The notes under the pieces: model-generated
Database searches by the model: none
Told to the model about the DNA's origin: nothing
Seen by the model: the letters and a program-made list of their open reading frames with translations, nothing else
Assembly: GCA_030594205.1 (NCBI GenBank)
Contig: JAUVFR010000004.1
Coordinates: forward strand, 34,689-98,688
Direction of reading: 5' to 3'
DNA: 64,000 nt
Origin: Methanobacteriota archaeon
GTDB taxonomy: Archaea > Thermoplasmatota > Thermoplasmata > RBG-16-68-12 > JAJISG01
Part shown: positions 7,526 through 16,599 of the stretch, piece by piece
Position numbering within the stretch: the stretch's first letter is position 1
Layout: each line of letters starts with the position of its first letter
Position numbers and translations under genes: made by a program

Positions 7526-8392
7526 CTACCGGAATTCTTGGATCAGCGCCTCAGCCTGCTCCTGGGACAGTCCGAGGGGTTGCTTGACCAAGGGGCCCCG
7601 GCTCAAGGCTGGTTCCTCTTCCTCGTAGGTCGCCTTGTCGACTCGGTAGAAGAGACCGATGGGGATCCTTTCACCCCATTCGTGGGCCTTTTCGTAGGCC
7701 GCGAGGAGATCCGACGTGTCGTGGTCCTCGTCCTCTAGCTTGTACACTCGCTCCCGGAAGAAGGGATACGTGTTCACTTTGTTGTACGTGACACAGGGAG
7801 AGAAGACGTCCACCAAGGCGAACCCTTTGTGTCTGAGTCCGCCCTCGATCAGAGTCGCCATCTGTTTGGGATCCCCCGAGAAGCCCCTCGAAATGTATGA
7901 AGCCCCGGCGCTGAGCGCGAGGGCGATAGGGTTCACGGGCCACTCGATCGACCCCCAGGGGGTGGACTTGGTGACCATGCCCTTCTCGCTTGTAGGGGAG
8001 GCCTGCCCGGTGGTGAGCCCGTAAATCTCGTTGTTCATCACGATGTACGTGAGGTCGAAGTTCCGCCGCATCGCGTGGATGAAGTGGCCCAGCCCAATCC
8101 CGTAGCCGTCCCCGTCGCCCCCCGTCGCGATGACGGTCAGGTCCGGATTGGCGAGGCGGATCCCCGTGGCGACGGGCATGACCCGACCGTGGATGCCGTG
8201 GAAGCCGTAAGACCGGAGGAAGTGGGGAAGGTTGGAGGAGCACCCGATGCCGGAGACCACCACAAGGTCCTTGGGATCGAGCTGGGTGGCCTGAACCGCC
8301 TTCAGCGTCGCGTTCAAGATCCCGAAGTCCCCGCAGCCAGGGCACCATGTCGGCTTGGTGTCCGACTTGATGACATGGACCTCAACGGCCAC
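7526..8392 (-). CDS. korB: 2-oxoacid:ferredoxin oxidoreductase beta subunit (KorB type)
   Basis: The beta subunit binds thiamine pyrophosphate for oxidative decarboxylation of 2-oxoacids (2-oxoglutarate or pyruvate) to acyl-CoA, with ferredoxin as acceptor. The 288-residue protein shows PTWCPGCGDFGILNA near residue 14, VVSGIGCSS, the TPP-binding block GGDGDGYGIGLGHFIHAMRRN with NNEIYGLTTGQASPTS, and a conserved cysteine in FSPCVTYN. Length and motifs match the two-subunit archaeal/bacterial KorAB enzymes. Its ATG overlaps the end of korA by 11 nt, so the pair is co-transcribed. Substrate choice between 2-oxoglutarate and other 2-oxoacids cannot be fixed from sequence alone. Confidence 0.93.
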   Translation of the reverse strand: MAVEVHVIKSDTKPTWCPGCGDFGILNATLKAVQATQLDPKDLVVVSGIGCSSNLPHFLRSYGFHGIHGRVMPVATGIRLANPDLTVIATGGDGDGYGIGLGHFIHAMRRNFDLTYIVMNNEIYGLTTGQASPTSEKGMVTKSTPWGSIEWPVNPIALALSAGASYISRGFSGDPKQMATLIEGGLRHKGFALVDVFSPCVTYNKVNTYPFFRERVYKLEDEDHDTSDLLAAYEKAHEWGERIPIGLFYRVDKATYEEEEPALSRGPLVKQPLGLSQEQAEALIQEFR

Positions 8393-10130
8393 GCAACACC
8401 TCCTCGGCCTTCGCCACGATCTCGCGCGGGTAGAAGGGCTCTCCGTCGTATTTGCGCAGTGCGTGGCCTAGGGCGATCCCGGTCTCTGCGCGCAGCAGGC
8501 GGTGGAATTGGCCTGTGTAGTTGCCCTCGACCATGAGGGTCTCGGAGGCGGCCTCCAGGGCCCTCCTTGCCTCGTCCACACGGAGGGGCCAGAGGTCGAA
8601 GAACTCCAGGGAGTTGGCCGTGATGCCCGTGCCCTTCAGGATCTCCAGGGCATCTCGCACGGCGGCCTGGGTCGACCCCCAGGAGACAATCGTCAGGTCC
8701 GCGTCCTCGGGCCCCCACAGCTCCGGGGGTTTCATCTCGTTCAGGGCCGTCTCCAGCTTCCGCATCCGTTTCTCCATCATCCGGGTCCGGGTGTCCACAT
8801 ACTCCGGGAGACCCGCCCGGATGTCGCTGATGAGCTCCCCTTTTTCGTCGTGCTCGTCGCTGCCGGCGATGAACATGAGGCCCGCCTGCCCGGGGAACGC
8901 GCGGGGGGAGACCCCCGATTCGGTAATCTCGTACCGCCGGTAGCCCTCACCCCCGTCCTCCGCCACTAGGCCCCGGATGATGGGCACCTGGAAGTCTGGG
9001 GGCTCCACGGTTCGCCACATCTCCCCGAGGTAGAGGTCCGTCAGAATGAACACGGGGCACTGGTAGCTCTCGGCCAGGTTGAAGGCACGCCAGGCTGCCT
9101 CGTAGCACTCCTCAGGGCTCCGAGGAGCCAAGATGATGCGGGGGAAGTCGCCCTGGGAAGCGCCGAAGACCATCTGCAGGTCCCCTTGCTCCGTCTTCGT
9201 GGGCAGCCCGGTGGAGGGGCCAACCCGCTGAGCCTCCACGATGACCGCCGGGGTCTCCGTCATGCCGGCCAGGCCCGTGGCTTCCACCATGAGGGCGTAG
9301 CCACCCCCCGAGGTGGCGGTCATGGCTCGCGCCCCGGCGAAGTTGGCCCCGATGACGAGATTCATGGCGGCGAGTTCGTCCTCCGTCTGCTTGACGAGCA
9401 CCCCGTAGTCCTTGGCGTGGGCTGCCATCCAATGCATGATGCCAGAGGCGGGCGTCATCGGGTACTGGGCAACCAGCTTGACCCCACCCGCGAGGGCGCC
9501 AAGGCAGAGGGACTCGTGGCCGGACATGAGGAGTCGGCCCTCGCCGTTCGGGCGGAGAGCGAATTCGAAGGGCTTGTGTTGCTTCGCGGCGTGGCGGTAG
9601 CCCCGCTCAGCCACGGTCTCGTTGAGCTTCACGATTTCCTCCCCCTTCCGGCCGAACATCTTCGCGAGGCTCCCGTGGAGGACCTTGAGATCGAGCCCCA
9701 CGTGGTGTGCAAGTGCCCCCAGGGTGGCGACGTTCTGCATAAGGGGCTTCCCGCTCACGTCCATGGAGATGGCCTGGGCGGGCACGGGGAGGGACTGGAC
9801 GCCTTCCGGGAGAATGCCCTCATCCAGGTCGTGTCGGTCGTTGTCGTGGATCACTCCTCCGGGGGCCGACAGAAGGGGGGCATGGACGTCGAGGGTCTGC
9901 TGATCTAGGCCTATGAGGAGCTGAAACGTGTCCCCCTGAGAGTACCGTTTCTCGTTGGCTGCCCGAATCTGAAACCAGACGTGGCCTCCTCGGATGACCG
10001 ACTGATAGCTCTCGTACGTGGTGACGTGGAGGCCGCTCCGGGCACACGCGATGGCGTAGACCTCGCCCGTCGAGGTGACCCCATCCCCGGCGGCGCCTCC
10101 AATCCGGATTGCGACGTCTCCCTCTGGCAT
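8382..10130 (-). CDS. korA: 2-oxoacid:ferredoxin oxidoreductase alpha subunit, gamma-alpha fusion (KorA type)
   Basis: The 582-residue subunit begins with a gamma domain (residues 1-190: IRIGGAAGDGVTSTGEVYA, YESYQSVIRGGHVWFQI). An alpha domain follows with GHESLCLGALAGGVKLVAQYPMTPAS, EDELAAMNLVIGANFAGARAMTATSGGG and the EAQRVGPSTGLPTKTEQGDL motif. This fused order is standard for two-subunit 2-oxoacid:ferredoxin oxidoreductases. Together with KorB it would supply reduced ferredoxin and acyl-CoA in the cytoplasm. The start ATG at 10130 has TCTCCCTCTGGCATGG on the plus strand, i.e. a purine-rich leader on the coding strand. No dedicated ferredoxin gene is adjacent. Confidence 0.93.
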   Translation of the reverse strand: MPEGDVAIRIGGAAGDGVTSTGEVYAIACARSGLHVTTYESYQSVIRGGHVWFQIRAANEKRYSQGDTFQLLIGLDQQTLDVHAPLLSAPGGVIHDNDRHDLDEGILPEGVQSLPVPAQAISMDVSGKPLMQNVATLGALAHHVGLDLKVLHGSLAKMFGRKGEEIVKLNETVAERGYRHAAKQHKPFEFALRPNGEGRLLMSGHESLCLGALAGGVKLVAQYPMTPASGIMHWMAAHAKDYGVLVKQTEDELAAMNLVIGANFAGARAMTATSGGGYALMVEATGLAGMTETPAVIVEAQRVGPSTGLPTKTEQGDLQMVFGASQGDFPRIILAPRSPEECYEAAWRAFNLAESYQCPVFILTDLYLGEMWRTVEPPDFQVPIIRGLVAEDGGEGYRRYEITESGVSPRAFPGQAGLMFIAGSDEHDEKGELISDIRAGLPEYVDTRTRMMEKRMRKLETALNEMKPPELWGPEDADLTIVSWGSTQAAVRDALEILKGTGITANSLEFFDLWPLRVDEARRALEAASETLMVEGNYTGQFHRLLRAETGIALGHALRKYDGEPFYPREIVAKAEEVLRGR

Positions 10131-10296
10131 GGCACACCGCCTGGACGCTCGCCAGCCATCTCAATAGACCCAGGTCGGGTAAATACCTGTGGAATGGGGG
10201 CCAGGCAGCTTCCACCGCGGTTCCAACTCCGCCATGTCGTCAGATTCATAGATGGCCCCGCCTTATCGAGAGACCCCCAGCAGGAGGAGACAATAC

Positions 10297-12894
10297 ATGA
10301 CCGCCGACGAATCGTACCGGCTCCCAGGAAACGTGATTCCCGAAAAGTACACCCTCTCCCTGACCCCCGATTTGGAGGCATTCACCTTCCAGGGGGAGGC
10401 CGACATCGAGGTGGAAGTGAAGGAGGCCACATTGGCCATCTCGATGAACGCCGCAGAACTCGAGATCTCCGCTGCGTACGTCACCCTTGCCGACGAGAGC
10501 GTTCGGGAGCCTCAGGACGTGTCGCTGGACGAGGACTTAGAGCGGGTCACCCTGACGTTCGGCGAGACGCTCCCTCCCGGGCGGACCACGGTGTCCCTCC
10601 GCTTCTCGGGCATCCTAAACGACCAGCTCCGGGGATTCTACCGCAGCCGATACACGACTCCCGAAGGGGAGGACCGTTACATGGCGACCACCCAGTTCGA
10701 GGCCACCGACGCCCGAAGGGCATTCCCCTGCTGGGACGAGCCTGCCCGCAAGGCAGCCTTCGACGTCACGCTCATCGTCCCCTCCGAACTCACCGCCTTC
10801 AGCAACACGCCCGTGGCGAGCGAGGTGGACTTGGGGGATGGAACGAAGGCGGTGCGATTCGCCGAAACCCCCCGCATGTCGACATATCTCCTCGCCTTCC
10901 TCGTCGGCGACCTGGCGACGGTGGAGGACTCCGCCAAGGGGGGGACCCTCGTGCGCATTGTGACCGTCCGAGGGAAGGAGGAGCTGGGGCGGTTTGCCTT
11001 GGAGAGCGCCCTGCGCATCCTCGACTACTTCGACGACTACTTCGGCATCCCGTACCCCCTCCCCAAACTCGACCACTTCGCCATCCCCGACTTCGCAGCG
11101 GGGGCGATGGAAAACTGGGGGGCCATCACCTACAGAGAGCGCGTCCTTCTCTTCGATCCACACGAATCGTCCACGATCACGCGCCAGTTCATCGTGGACG
11201 TCATGGCCCACGAGATCGCGCACATGTGGTTCGGCGACTTGGTGACCATGGAGTGGTGGGATGACCTGTGGCTCAACGAGAGCTTCGCCTCTTGGATCGG
11301 GACGAAGGCCGTGGCCGACCTCTATCCCGAGTGGAACATGTGGACCCAATTCCTGTACCAGGACACCGCCGGGGGTCTCACCTTGGACGGCCTCCGGAGC
11401 TCCCACCCCATCGAGGTGCCTGTCCACAACCCTGCGGAGATCCGGGAGATCTTCGATGCCATCAGCTACAACAAGGGGGCCAGCGTCCTCTGGATGCTGG
11501 AGAACTTCTTGGGGGAAGGGGCGTTCCGCAAGGGCCTCCGGGCGTACATGGACGCGCACGCGTATGGCAACGCCCGCACCGAGGACCTTTGGGAGGCTCT
11601 GGAGCGAGCGTCGGGCCGGCCGGTTCCAGCCTTGATGGCCAGCTGGCTTCGACAAACAGGATTTCCGCTACTCGAGGTGAAGAGCCACCGGGAGGACGGA
11701 GACCTTCGGGTAGATCTAACCCAATCGAGGTTCCTCTATGAGAACCTCGAAGGGTCGGCTGAGGACGACACTCTGTGGAAGGTACCCGTCACCATCCAGC
11801 GCGCCGACGCCGCGCCTATGTCGTTCCTCACGGAAGAGCGAACGGGACGTCAGAGGTTGCCATCCAAGAGGTCGAAGGGCCTCGACTGGTTCAAAGTGAA
11901 CGCTGGACAGACGGGGTTCTATCGCGTCAATTATCCACCGGAGGAATGGGAGCGCCTCTCCTCGGCTATCCAGACCCGCGGTCTCCCTGCCGTGGACCGT
12001 CTCGGGCTACAGAGTGACGCCTACGCCTTGATGCGCGCAGGCTATGTTCCAGCCACCCTCTACCTGTCCCTGACCCAAGCCTTCGCCGACGAGACGGACT
12101 CGACCCTATGGCGAGAAATCTCCGCCAACCTTCGGTCTTTTGAGGTCCTGATCGCCGACGAGGCCTACCTTCCGGAGTTCCAGTCCTACGTCCGCCGCCT
12201 CTTTCGGGGGCCGGCCGAACGCGCTGGTTGGGATGCCCCGCCTGACGAGGGGCACTTGGACGCCCTCATGAGAGGTGCCCTTCTGGGACGTCTCGGGGCG
12301 GTCGAAGACACGGCGACGATCCGGGAAGCCCTCAGTCGGTTCGGGACGTACCTGGAAGACCCGGCCTCCCTCTCTCCCGACCTGCGGGATGTCGTCTACC
12401 ACATCGCAGGACAGGAGGGAGGCGAGACGATCTACGAGACCCTCTGGCGGCTAGAGAGAGAGGCAGGATTGAATGAGGAAAAACTCCGACTCCTCACAGC
12501 CGTGACACGGCCCAAGACCGAGGAGCTGCTACAGAGAAGCCTCGATCGGTCCCTCCTCGAGGAGGAGGTGCGAATCCAGGACGCCGTGATCATGGTCGTC
12601 GGCGTGGGTGCGAATCGCCACGGGCGAGACCTCGCTTGGGACTTTCTGCGGGCGAACTGGGAGGAGTTCGATCGCCGCTACAGCAAGGGGGGCTTCGCTC
12701 TCGGGAGGCTGGTCAGCATCACCGACGCCTTCACCACCCCCGAGCGTGCCGAGGAAGTCGAGGCCTTCTTCAAGGCCCATCCGGCGCCCGCGGCCAAGCG
12801 GCGCATCCGGCAATCCCTGGAACGAATCCGCCTCAACGGCCACTGGCTGGAGAGGAACAGAGAGGACCTGGCCGACTGGCTGTCCGACGCTTGA
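10297..12894 (+). CDS. M1-family zinc aminopeptidase (tricorn-interacting factor F2/F3-like)
   Basis: This is a cytoplasmic aminopeptidase that trims peptides released by the proteasome or tricorn protease. The 865-residue protein has the substrate-binding GAMEN motif at 269-273 and the gluzincin zinc site HEIAH at 305-309 with the third ligand E328 in LNESFASW, exactly 18 residues later. A beta-rich N-terminal domain and the large helical C-terminal domain characteristic of factors F2/F3 are present. The start was set at ATG 10297 (MTADESYRLPGNVIPEKY), because the 15 extra residues of the longest frame read as leader sequence. The full set of catalytic residues is present. Tricorn core protease and F1 are not in the window. 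Confidence 0.93.
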   Translation: MTADESYRLPGNVIPEKYTLSLTPDLEAFTFQGEADIEVEVKEATLAISMNAAELEISAAYVTLADESVREPQDVSLDEDLERVTLTFGETLPPGRTTVSLRFSGILNDQLRGFYRSRYTTPEGEDRYMATTQFEATDARRAFPCWDEPARKAAFDVTLIVPSELTAFSNTPVASEVDLGDGTKAVRFAETPRMSTYLLAFLVGDLATVEDSAKGGTLVRIVTVRGKEELGRFALESALRILDYFDDYFGIPYPLPKLDHFAIPDFAAGAMENWGAITYRERVLLFDPHESSTITRQFIVDVMAHEIAHMWFGDLVTMEWWDDLWLNESFASWIGTKAVADLYPEWNMWTQFLYQDTAGGLTLDGLRSSHPIEVPVHNPAEIREIFDAISYNKGASVLWMLENFLGEGAFRKGLRAYMDAHAYGNARTEDLWEALERASGRPVPALMASWLRQTGFPLLEVKSHREDGDLRVDLTQSRFLYENLEGSAEDDTLWKVPVTIQRADAAPMSFLTEERTGRQRLPSKRSKGLDWFKVNAGQTGFYRVNYPPEEWERLSSAIQTRGLPAVDRLGLQSDAYALMRAGYVPATLYLSLTQAFADETDSTLWREISANLRSFEVLIADEAYLPEFQSYVRRLFRGPAERAGWDAPPDEGHLDALMRGALLGRLGAVEDTATIREALSRFGTYLEDPASLSPDLRDVVYHIAGQEGGETIYETLWRLEREAGLNEEKLRLLTAVTRPKTEELLQRSLDRSLLEEEVRIQDAVIMVVGVGANRHGRDLAWDFLRANWEEFDRRYSKGGFALGRLVSITDAFTTPERAEEVEAFFKAHPAPAAKRRIRQSLERIRLNGHWLERNREDLADWLSDA

Positions 12895-12925
12895 GCGGAT
12901 GGCGCTCGCTTCTCCACGCCTTGAG

Positions 12926-12934
12926 TTTAAAAAG
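12926..12934 (+). promoter_or_regulatory. TATA box upstream of pdhAB
   Basis: TTTAAAAAG stands out in a G/C-rich gap of 135 nt. Transcription would begin near 12955-12960, leaving an untranslated leader of about 70 nt before pdhA, or starting exactly at a 26-codon leader ORF. Confidence 0.6.
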
Positions 12935-12959
12935 CCGGGCCTCTGTATCCTCCACGCCT

Positions 12960-13040
12960 ATGCGCCTCTGGCCCGGCCACGCATGCCCACCATCCCCACG
13001 GACCGAGGCAGGGGAGGGGGTGTGCCCTCATGCCGATTAA
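12960..13040 (+). CDS. Possible leader peptide overlapping the pdhA start
   Basis: An ATG at 12960 lies about 30 nt after the centre of the TATA box at 12926-12934, the spacing used by leaderless genes in this genome. The frame encodes 26 residues (MRLWPGHACPP...) and ends at TAA 13038-13040, overlapping the pdhA ATG at 13030. This geometry could couple or attenuate pdhA translation. There is no conservation evidence, and it may be fortuitous. Confidence 0.25.
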   Translation: MRLWPGHACPPSPRTEAGEGVCPHAD

Positions 13041-14139
13041 GACGGTGGATCTCGACTCCGAAATCACACACCTTTCCATCCTCGATGAGAAGGGTCGGGT
13101 GGACGAAGAGCTGGAGCCTGACATTCCGGAGGAGGACCTCCTGGACCTCTTCAAAACGATGCTGCTCGTCCGGGAGTTCGACGAGCGGAAGGAAAAGTTG
13201 CAGCGACAGGGCCGGATCGGGACCTTTGCCCCAGTCCGCGGCCAAGAAGCCGCCCAGCTCGGGAGCATCTATGCCCTCCGGAAAACGGACTGGTTTGTGC
13301 CGTCCTTCCGGGAGACCGCCGCCACGATCTGGAGGGGGATGCGGCTGGAAGACGACCTAGTCTACACGGCCGGTTACGAGGAGGGCATCCGCTTCACGAA
13401 GGAGTCCCGGGACCTCCCTATCGCCGTTCCGGTGGCCAGCCAGATTCCTCATGGCGTGGGGATTGCATGGGGCATCCAGCTGAAGGGCGCGGACGACGTC
13501 GTCCTCACCTTCTTCGGCGATGGGGCGACCAGCGAGGGGGACTTCCACGAAGCGCTGAACTTCGCCCAAGTATTCAGGCTTCCCGTGGTCTTTCTCTGCC
13601 AGAACAACCGGTGGGCCATCAGTGTCCCCCTCCACAAGCAGACCCACTCCAAGACCCTGGCCCAGAAGGGAATCGCCTACGGGATGCGGTCCCTCCAGGT
13701 GGACGGCAACGACATCTTGGCCGTCTATGTAGCCACCCGGGAGGCGATCGAACGCGCGCGGAAGGGGAAAGGCCCGACCTTCATCGAGGCACTCACGTAT
13801 CGTCTGAGCTTTCACACCACGGCGGACGACCCCACGAAATACCGGCCCGCCGACGAAGTAAAGGAATGGGAGAAGCGGGATCCTCTCCCCCGGTTCCAGG
13901 AGTACCTCATCAAGCGGGGGCACCTCGACAGGGATATGGTCAAGAACTGGACCACGGCGGCTGTCATCGAGGTGGACCACGCAGTGGAGCGCTTCGAGAG
14001 ACGGCTGGATGGGATGGGTCGGGACCCCGACGCCATCTTCGAGCACGCCTACGCCAAGAACCCCCCATACGTGGAGCGGCAGCGCCGTGAGGTGGAGGAC
14101 TGGGTTCGCGCCCGTCGTGAGGAGGGAGGAGGGGAGTAA
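13030..14139 (+). CDS. pdhA: Pyruvate/branched-chain 2-oxoacid dehydrogenase E1 component, alpha subunit
   Basis: E1 alpha binds thiamine pyrophosphate and decarboxylates pyruvate or a branched-chain 2-oxoacid for transfer to lipoyl-E2. The 369-residue protein carries the TPP motif GDGATSEGDFHEALNFAQ followed by the NN of CQNNRWAIS, about 25 residues later. It also has the RGQEAAQLGS segment and the phosphorylation-loop-like region TYRLSFHTTADDPTKYR. A purine-rich GGGGAGGGGG run is about 10 nt before the ATG. It is directly followed by the beta subunit. Lipoyl-bearing E2 and E3 genes, normally in the same archaeal cluster, are not present downstream, where a C45-like gene follows. Confidence 0.93.
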   Translation: MPIKTVDLDSEITHLSILDEKGRVDEELEPDIPEEDLLDLFKTMLLVREFDERKEKLQRQGRIGTFAPVRGQEAAQLGSIYALRKTDWFVPSFRETAATIWRGMRLEDDLVYTAGYEEGIRFTKESRDLPIAVPVASQIPHGVGIAWGIQLKGADDVVLTFFGDGATSEGDFHEALNFAQVFRLPVVFLCQNNRWAISVPLHKQTHSKTLAQKGIAYGMRSLQVDGNDILAVYVATREAIERARKGKGPTFIEALTYRLSFHTTADDPTKYRPADEVKEWEKRDPLPRFQEYLIKRGHLDRDMVKNWTTAAVIEVDHAVERFERRLDGMGRDPDAIFEHAYAKNPPYVERQRREVEDWVRARREEGGGE

Positions 14140-15123
14140 GTGGCCGGCGTGACCATGGTCCAGGCCCTGAACCAGGCCATGCGGGAGGAGATGGCCCGAG
14201 ACGAGACCGTCCTACTCCTGGGCGAGGATGTGGGAGTGGATGGCGGCATCTTTCGCGTCAGCGATGGGCTTCTCGACGAGTTCGGTGAGAAGCGAGTCGT
14301 GGACACCCCGCTGTCGGAGGTGGCCATCGTCGGGTCGGCCATCGGCCTCGCCCTCTACGGCTTCCGTCCTATCGCCGAACTGCAATTCAGCGGCTTCTCC
14401 TACCAGGCCTTCCACCAGGTGGAGGGTCATGTCTCTCGGTACCGGAAGCGGAGCCAGGGTCGCTACACCGTTCCTCTCGTTATCCGGATGCCCTACGGAG
14501 CCGGCGTGCGGGCCCTGGAGCACCACTCGGAGAGCCGGGAGGCATATTACGCCCACACGCCGGGCCTGAAGGTCGTGATCCCCCGCTCGCCTCGGAAGGC
14601 CTGGGAACTGCTCAAGGCCTCCATCCGTGACCCGGACCCGGTGGTCTTCATGGAGCCCAAGGGCCTCTATCGACGGGGGCGGGAGGAGCTGCCCAAGGAC
14701 CGCCGGAAGGTCCCGGCCTTGGACGGTGCGGAAATCGTCCAGGAGGGGGAGGACATCACCGTGGTCGCCTACGGGGCCATGCTATATCGGGCGATGGAGG
14801 CGGTGAAGACCCTCGAGCGGGAGGACGTGGTCAACGCGGAGATCATCGATCTCCAGATGATCGCCCCGCTAGACAGCGATACAGTCAACGCGTCCGTCCA
14901 GAAGACCGGGCGAGCGGTGGTCATCCACGAAGCGCCTCGAACCCTGGGGGTCGGCGCGGAGATTGCCGCGCGCATCACGGAGGAGTCGTTTCTGAGCCTC
15001 GAGGCGCCGGTCAAGCGCATCACGGGCTACGATGTCCAGGTTCCCATGTTTGCACGGGAACAGCTCTACTTACCGAGTGAGGAGCGGATCCTGCAGGGAA
15101 TGCGGGATACGTTGGCCTTCTAA
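14140..15123 (+). CDS. pdhB: Pyruvate/branched-chain 2-oxoacid dehydrogenase E1 component, beta subunit
   Basis: The 327-residue partner of PdhA completes the E1 heterotetramer. Diagnostic segments are ALNQAMREEMARDETVLLLGEDVG, FGEKRVVDTPLSE, SYQAFHQVEGH and RMPYGAGVRALEHHSES, with the C-terminal transketolase fold ending in GYDVQVPM. The GTG start at 14140 follows the pdhA stop with no gap and has GGAGGAGGGGAG immediately ahead, so translation is coupled. Which 2-oxoacid is used cannot be told; archaeal Thermoplasma homologues prefer branched-chain substrates (family knowledge). Confidence 0.93.
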   Translation: MAGVTMVQALNQAMREEMARDETVLLLGEDVGVDGGIFRVSDGLLDEFGEKRVVDTPLSEVAIVGSAIGLALYGFRPIAELQFSGFSYQAFHQVEGHVSRYRKRSQGRYTVPLVIRMPYGAGVRALEHHSESREAYYAHTPGLKVVIPRSPRKAWELLKASIRDPDPVVFMEPKGLYRRGREELPKDRRKVPALDGAEIVQEGEDITVVAYGAMLYRAMEAVKTLEREDVVNAEIIDLQMIAPLDSDTVNASVQKTGRAVVIHEAPRTLGVGAEIAARITEESFLSLEAPVKRITGYDVQVPMFAREQLYLPSEERILQGMRDTLAF

Positions 15124-15144
15124 AGGAGAACCGAGTCGGTCGGT

Positions 15145-16272
15145 ATGACAGGGACAAGTCTCGTGTACGTCGAAGCGGAGGGGAGCCCCAGGGACGTCGG
15201 CGGGGCCCACGGCCGCGAGGCCGGAGACCTCATCAGGCGGAACCTGGACCTCTACTTCCACCGCTTCGAGGCCGAGTGGGGCCTCCCGAAGGAGGAAGTC
15301 TTGGACAGGGCTCGCCGCTACGAGGAGGTGGTCGCCAAGGCGGAACCGGATTATCTGGAAGCGCTCCGGGGGGTCGCCGAGGGCTCTGGCCTACCCGAAG
15401 CGGAGGTCCTGGCCCTCAACCTCCGGTACGAGATTGTGTACAGTGAATCTTCCCGACGGGGATTGGACTTGGCGGACGACCGGCTTCCCAGCGGATGCAC
15501 ATCCCTCGCCCTGCTCCCCCACCGGACCGTCGGCGCCCACCTTCTGATGGCCCAGAATTGGGACTGGATTCCCGGCATCAAAGCCGTGGTCGTGAAGTAT
15601 CGCCTCGATGGGGGCCCCACCGTCCTGGCCTTCACGGAGGCGGGCATCGTAGGCCCAAAGATCGGCCTCAATTCCGCAGGCCTCGGCCTGCTCATCAACG
15701 GGATGCTTTCCGACCAGGACAACTGGGAACGGTTCGGGGTTCCCTTCCATGTCCGTTGCTGGCAGATCCTGCGGTGCGAGACCCTGGATGCCGCGGCCCG
15801 GGTGGTGCGCGATTCCCTGGGATCCTGCTCCGCGAACTTCGTCCTCGGCCAGGCCCGCGGGAACTATTCGCAGATTCTCGACCTCGAATCCTCCCCCGTC
15901 GGCACGACGGAAGTGGCGCCCTCGGAGGGCGTGCTCACCCACGCCAACCACTTCCACAACCCGGATGCTTTGGGTATCTGGCAGCCCCTGATCTACGAGA
16001 AGACTTCCACCTTCGAACGGCAGGAACGCATCGACGAGCTCCTCCCACGTGGCTCGACGAAAGAGCTGGCTATTCCGGACATCCAGGCAATGCTTCAGGA
16101 CCATGAGAACGCCCCCAAGTCCCTCTGCCGACACCCCATGACCGAGTTGCCAGAGGAAGAACGGTATCAGACCGTCGTCTCTGCAATCATGGACGTGGAC
16201 GCGCGACGATTCCTCATCGCCCACGGGCCCCCGTGCGAGACTGAATACCTCGAGTATTCCTTGGAAACGTAG
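15145..16272 (+). CDS. Peptidase C45 / acyl-CoA:6-aminopenicillanate acyltransferase-like Ntn hydrolase
   Basis: Members of this N-terminal-nucleophile family cleave themselves in front of a cysteine and then hydrolyse or transfer acyl groups. The 375-residue protein has an alpha-helical N-terminus (GGAHGREAGDLIRRNLDLY). The predicted autocleavage site follows at G|C in LPSGCTSLAL (cysteine near residue 118), with MAQNWDW, GPKIGLNSAGLGLLIN and the TH.NHF motif (LTHANHFHNP). Substrates of archaeal members are unknown; amide or lactone hydrolysis is plausible. It follows pdhB by 21 nt and may be co-transcribed, but a functional link is not obvious. Confidence 0.82.
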   Translation: MTGTSLVYVEAEGSPRDVGGAHGREAGDLIRRNLDLYFHRFEAEWGLPKEEVLDRARRYEEVVAKAEPDYLEALRGVAEGSGLPEAEVLALNLRYEIVYSESSRRGLDLADDRLPSGCTSLALLPHRTVGAHLLMAQNWDWIPGIKAVVVKYRLDGGPTVLAFTEAGIVGPKIGLNSAGLGLLINGMLSDQDNWERFGVPFHVRCWQILRCETLDAAARVVRDSLGSCSANFVLGQARGNYSQILDLESSPVGTTEVAPSEGVLTHANHFHNPDALGIWQPLIYEKTSTFERQERIDELLPRGSTKELAIPDIQAMLQDHENAPKSLCRHPMTELPEEERYQTVVSAIMDVDARRFLIAHGPPCETEYLEYSLET

Positions 16273-16286
16273 GCCGCGCGGTGCCC

Positions 16287-16598
16287 TCAGTCGAGAACCA
16301 CGTACACGGCATCGCCCTCTACCTCAACAGGATAGGTCCGCAGAGCCTCCTCCGCAGGAGGGCTGACCGCCTCCCCCGTCTCCACGTCGAATTGCGACAG
16401 GTGCAGGGGACATCGCACTTCCTCCCCTGTCAAGAAGCCTATGGCAAGCTCCGCGAAGGCGTGAGTGCAAATCCCGTCGAGGACATGAAGCGTCCCCTCG
16501 AGGTTGACGAGGATGAGTTGCCGTCCGTCGACCTGCAGGCCGTGGATGCGACCCGCCTCGAACTCATCGAACGTGCCGATGGGAACCCGTTTCGCCAT
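16287..16598 (-). CDS. Rieske-type [2Fe-2S] ferredoxin
   Basis: The 103-residue soluble protein has the Rieske cluster motif C-x-H (CTH near residue 44) and, about 16 residues later, C-x2-H (RCPLH). This is the short, disulfide-lacking form typical of dioxygenase-type Rieske ferredoxins. Its ATG begins 1 nt after the sufD stop, so it is the last gene of the sufC-sufB-sufD operon. Rieske proteins in suf operons are known in several prokaryotes and may supply electrons for cluster assembly (inference). No dioxygenase is nearby. Confidence 0.88.
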   Translation of the reverse strand: MAKRVPIGTFDEFEAGRIHGLQVDGRQLILVNLEGTLHVLDGICTHAFAELAIGFLTGEEVRCPLHLSQFDVETGEAVSPPAEEALRTYPVEVEGDAVYVVLD

Positions 16599-16599
16599 C

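Noticed and set aside
13357-14046. Minus-strand frame across pdhA
   Set aside because: Shadow of pdhA; no motif and no promoter.
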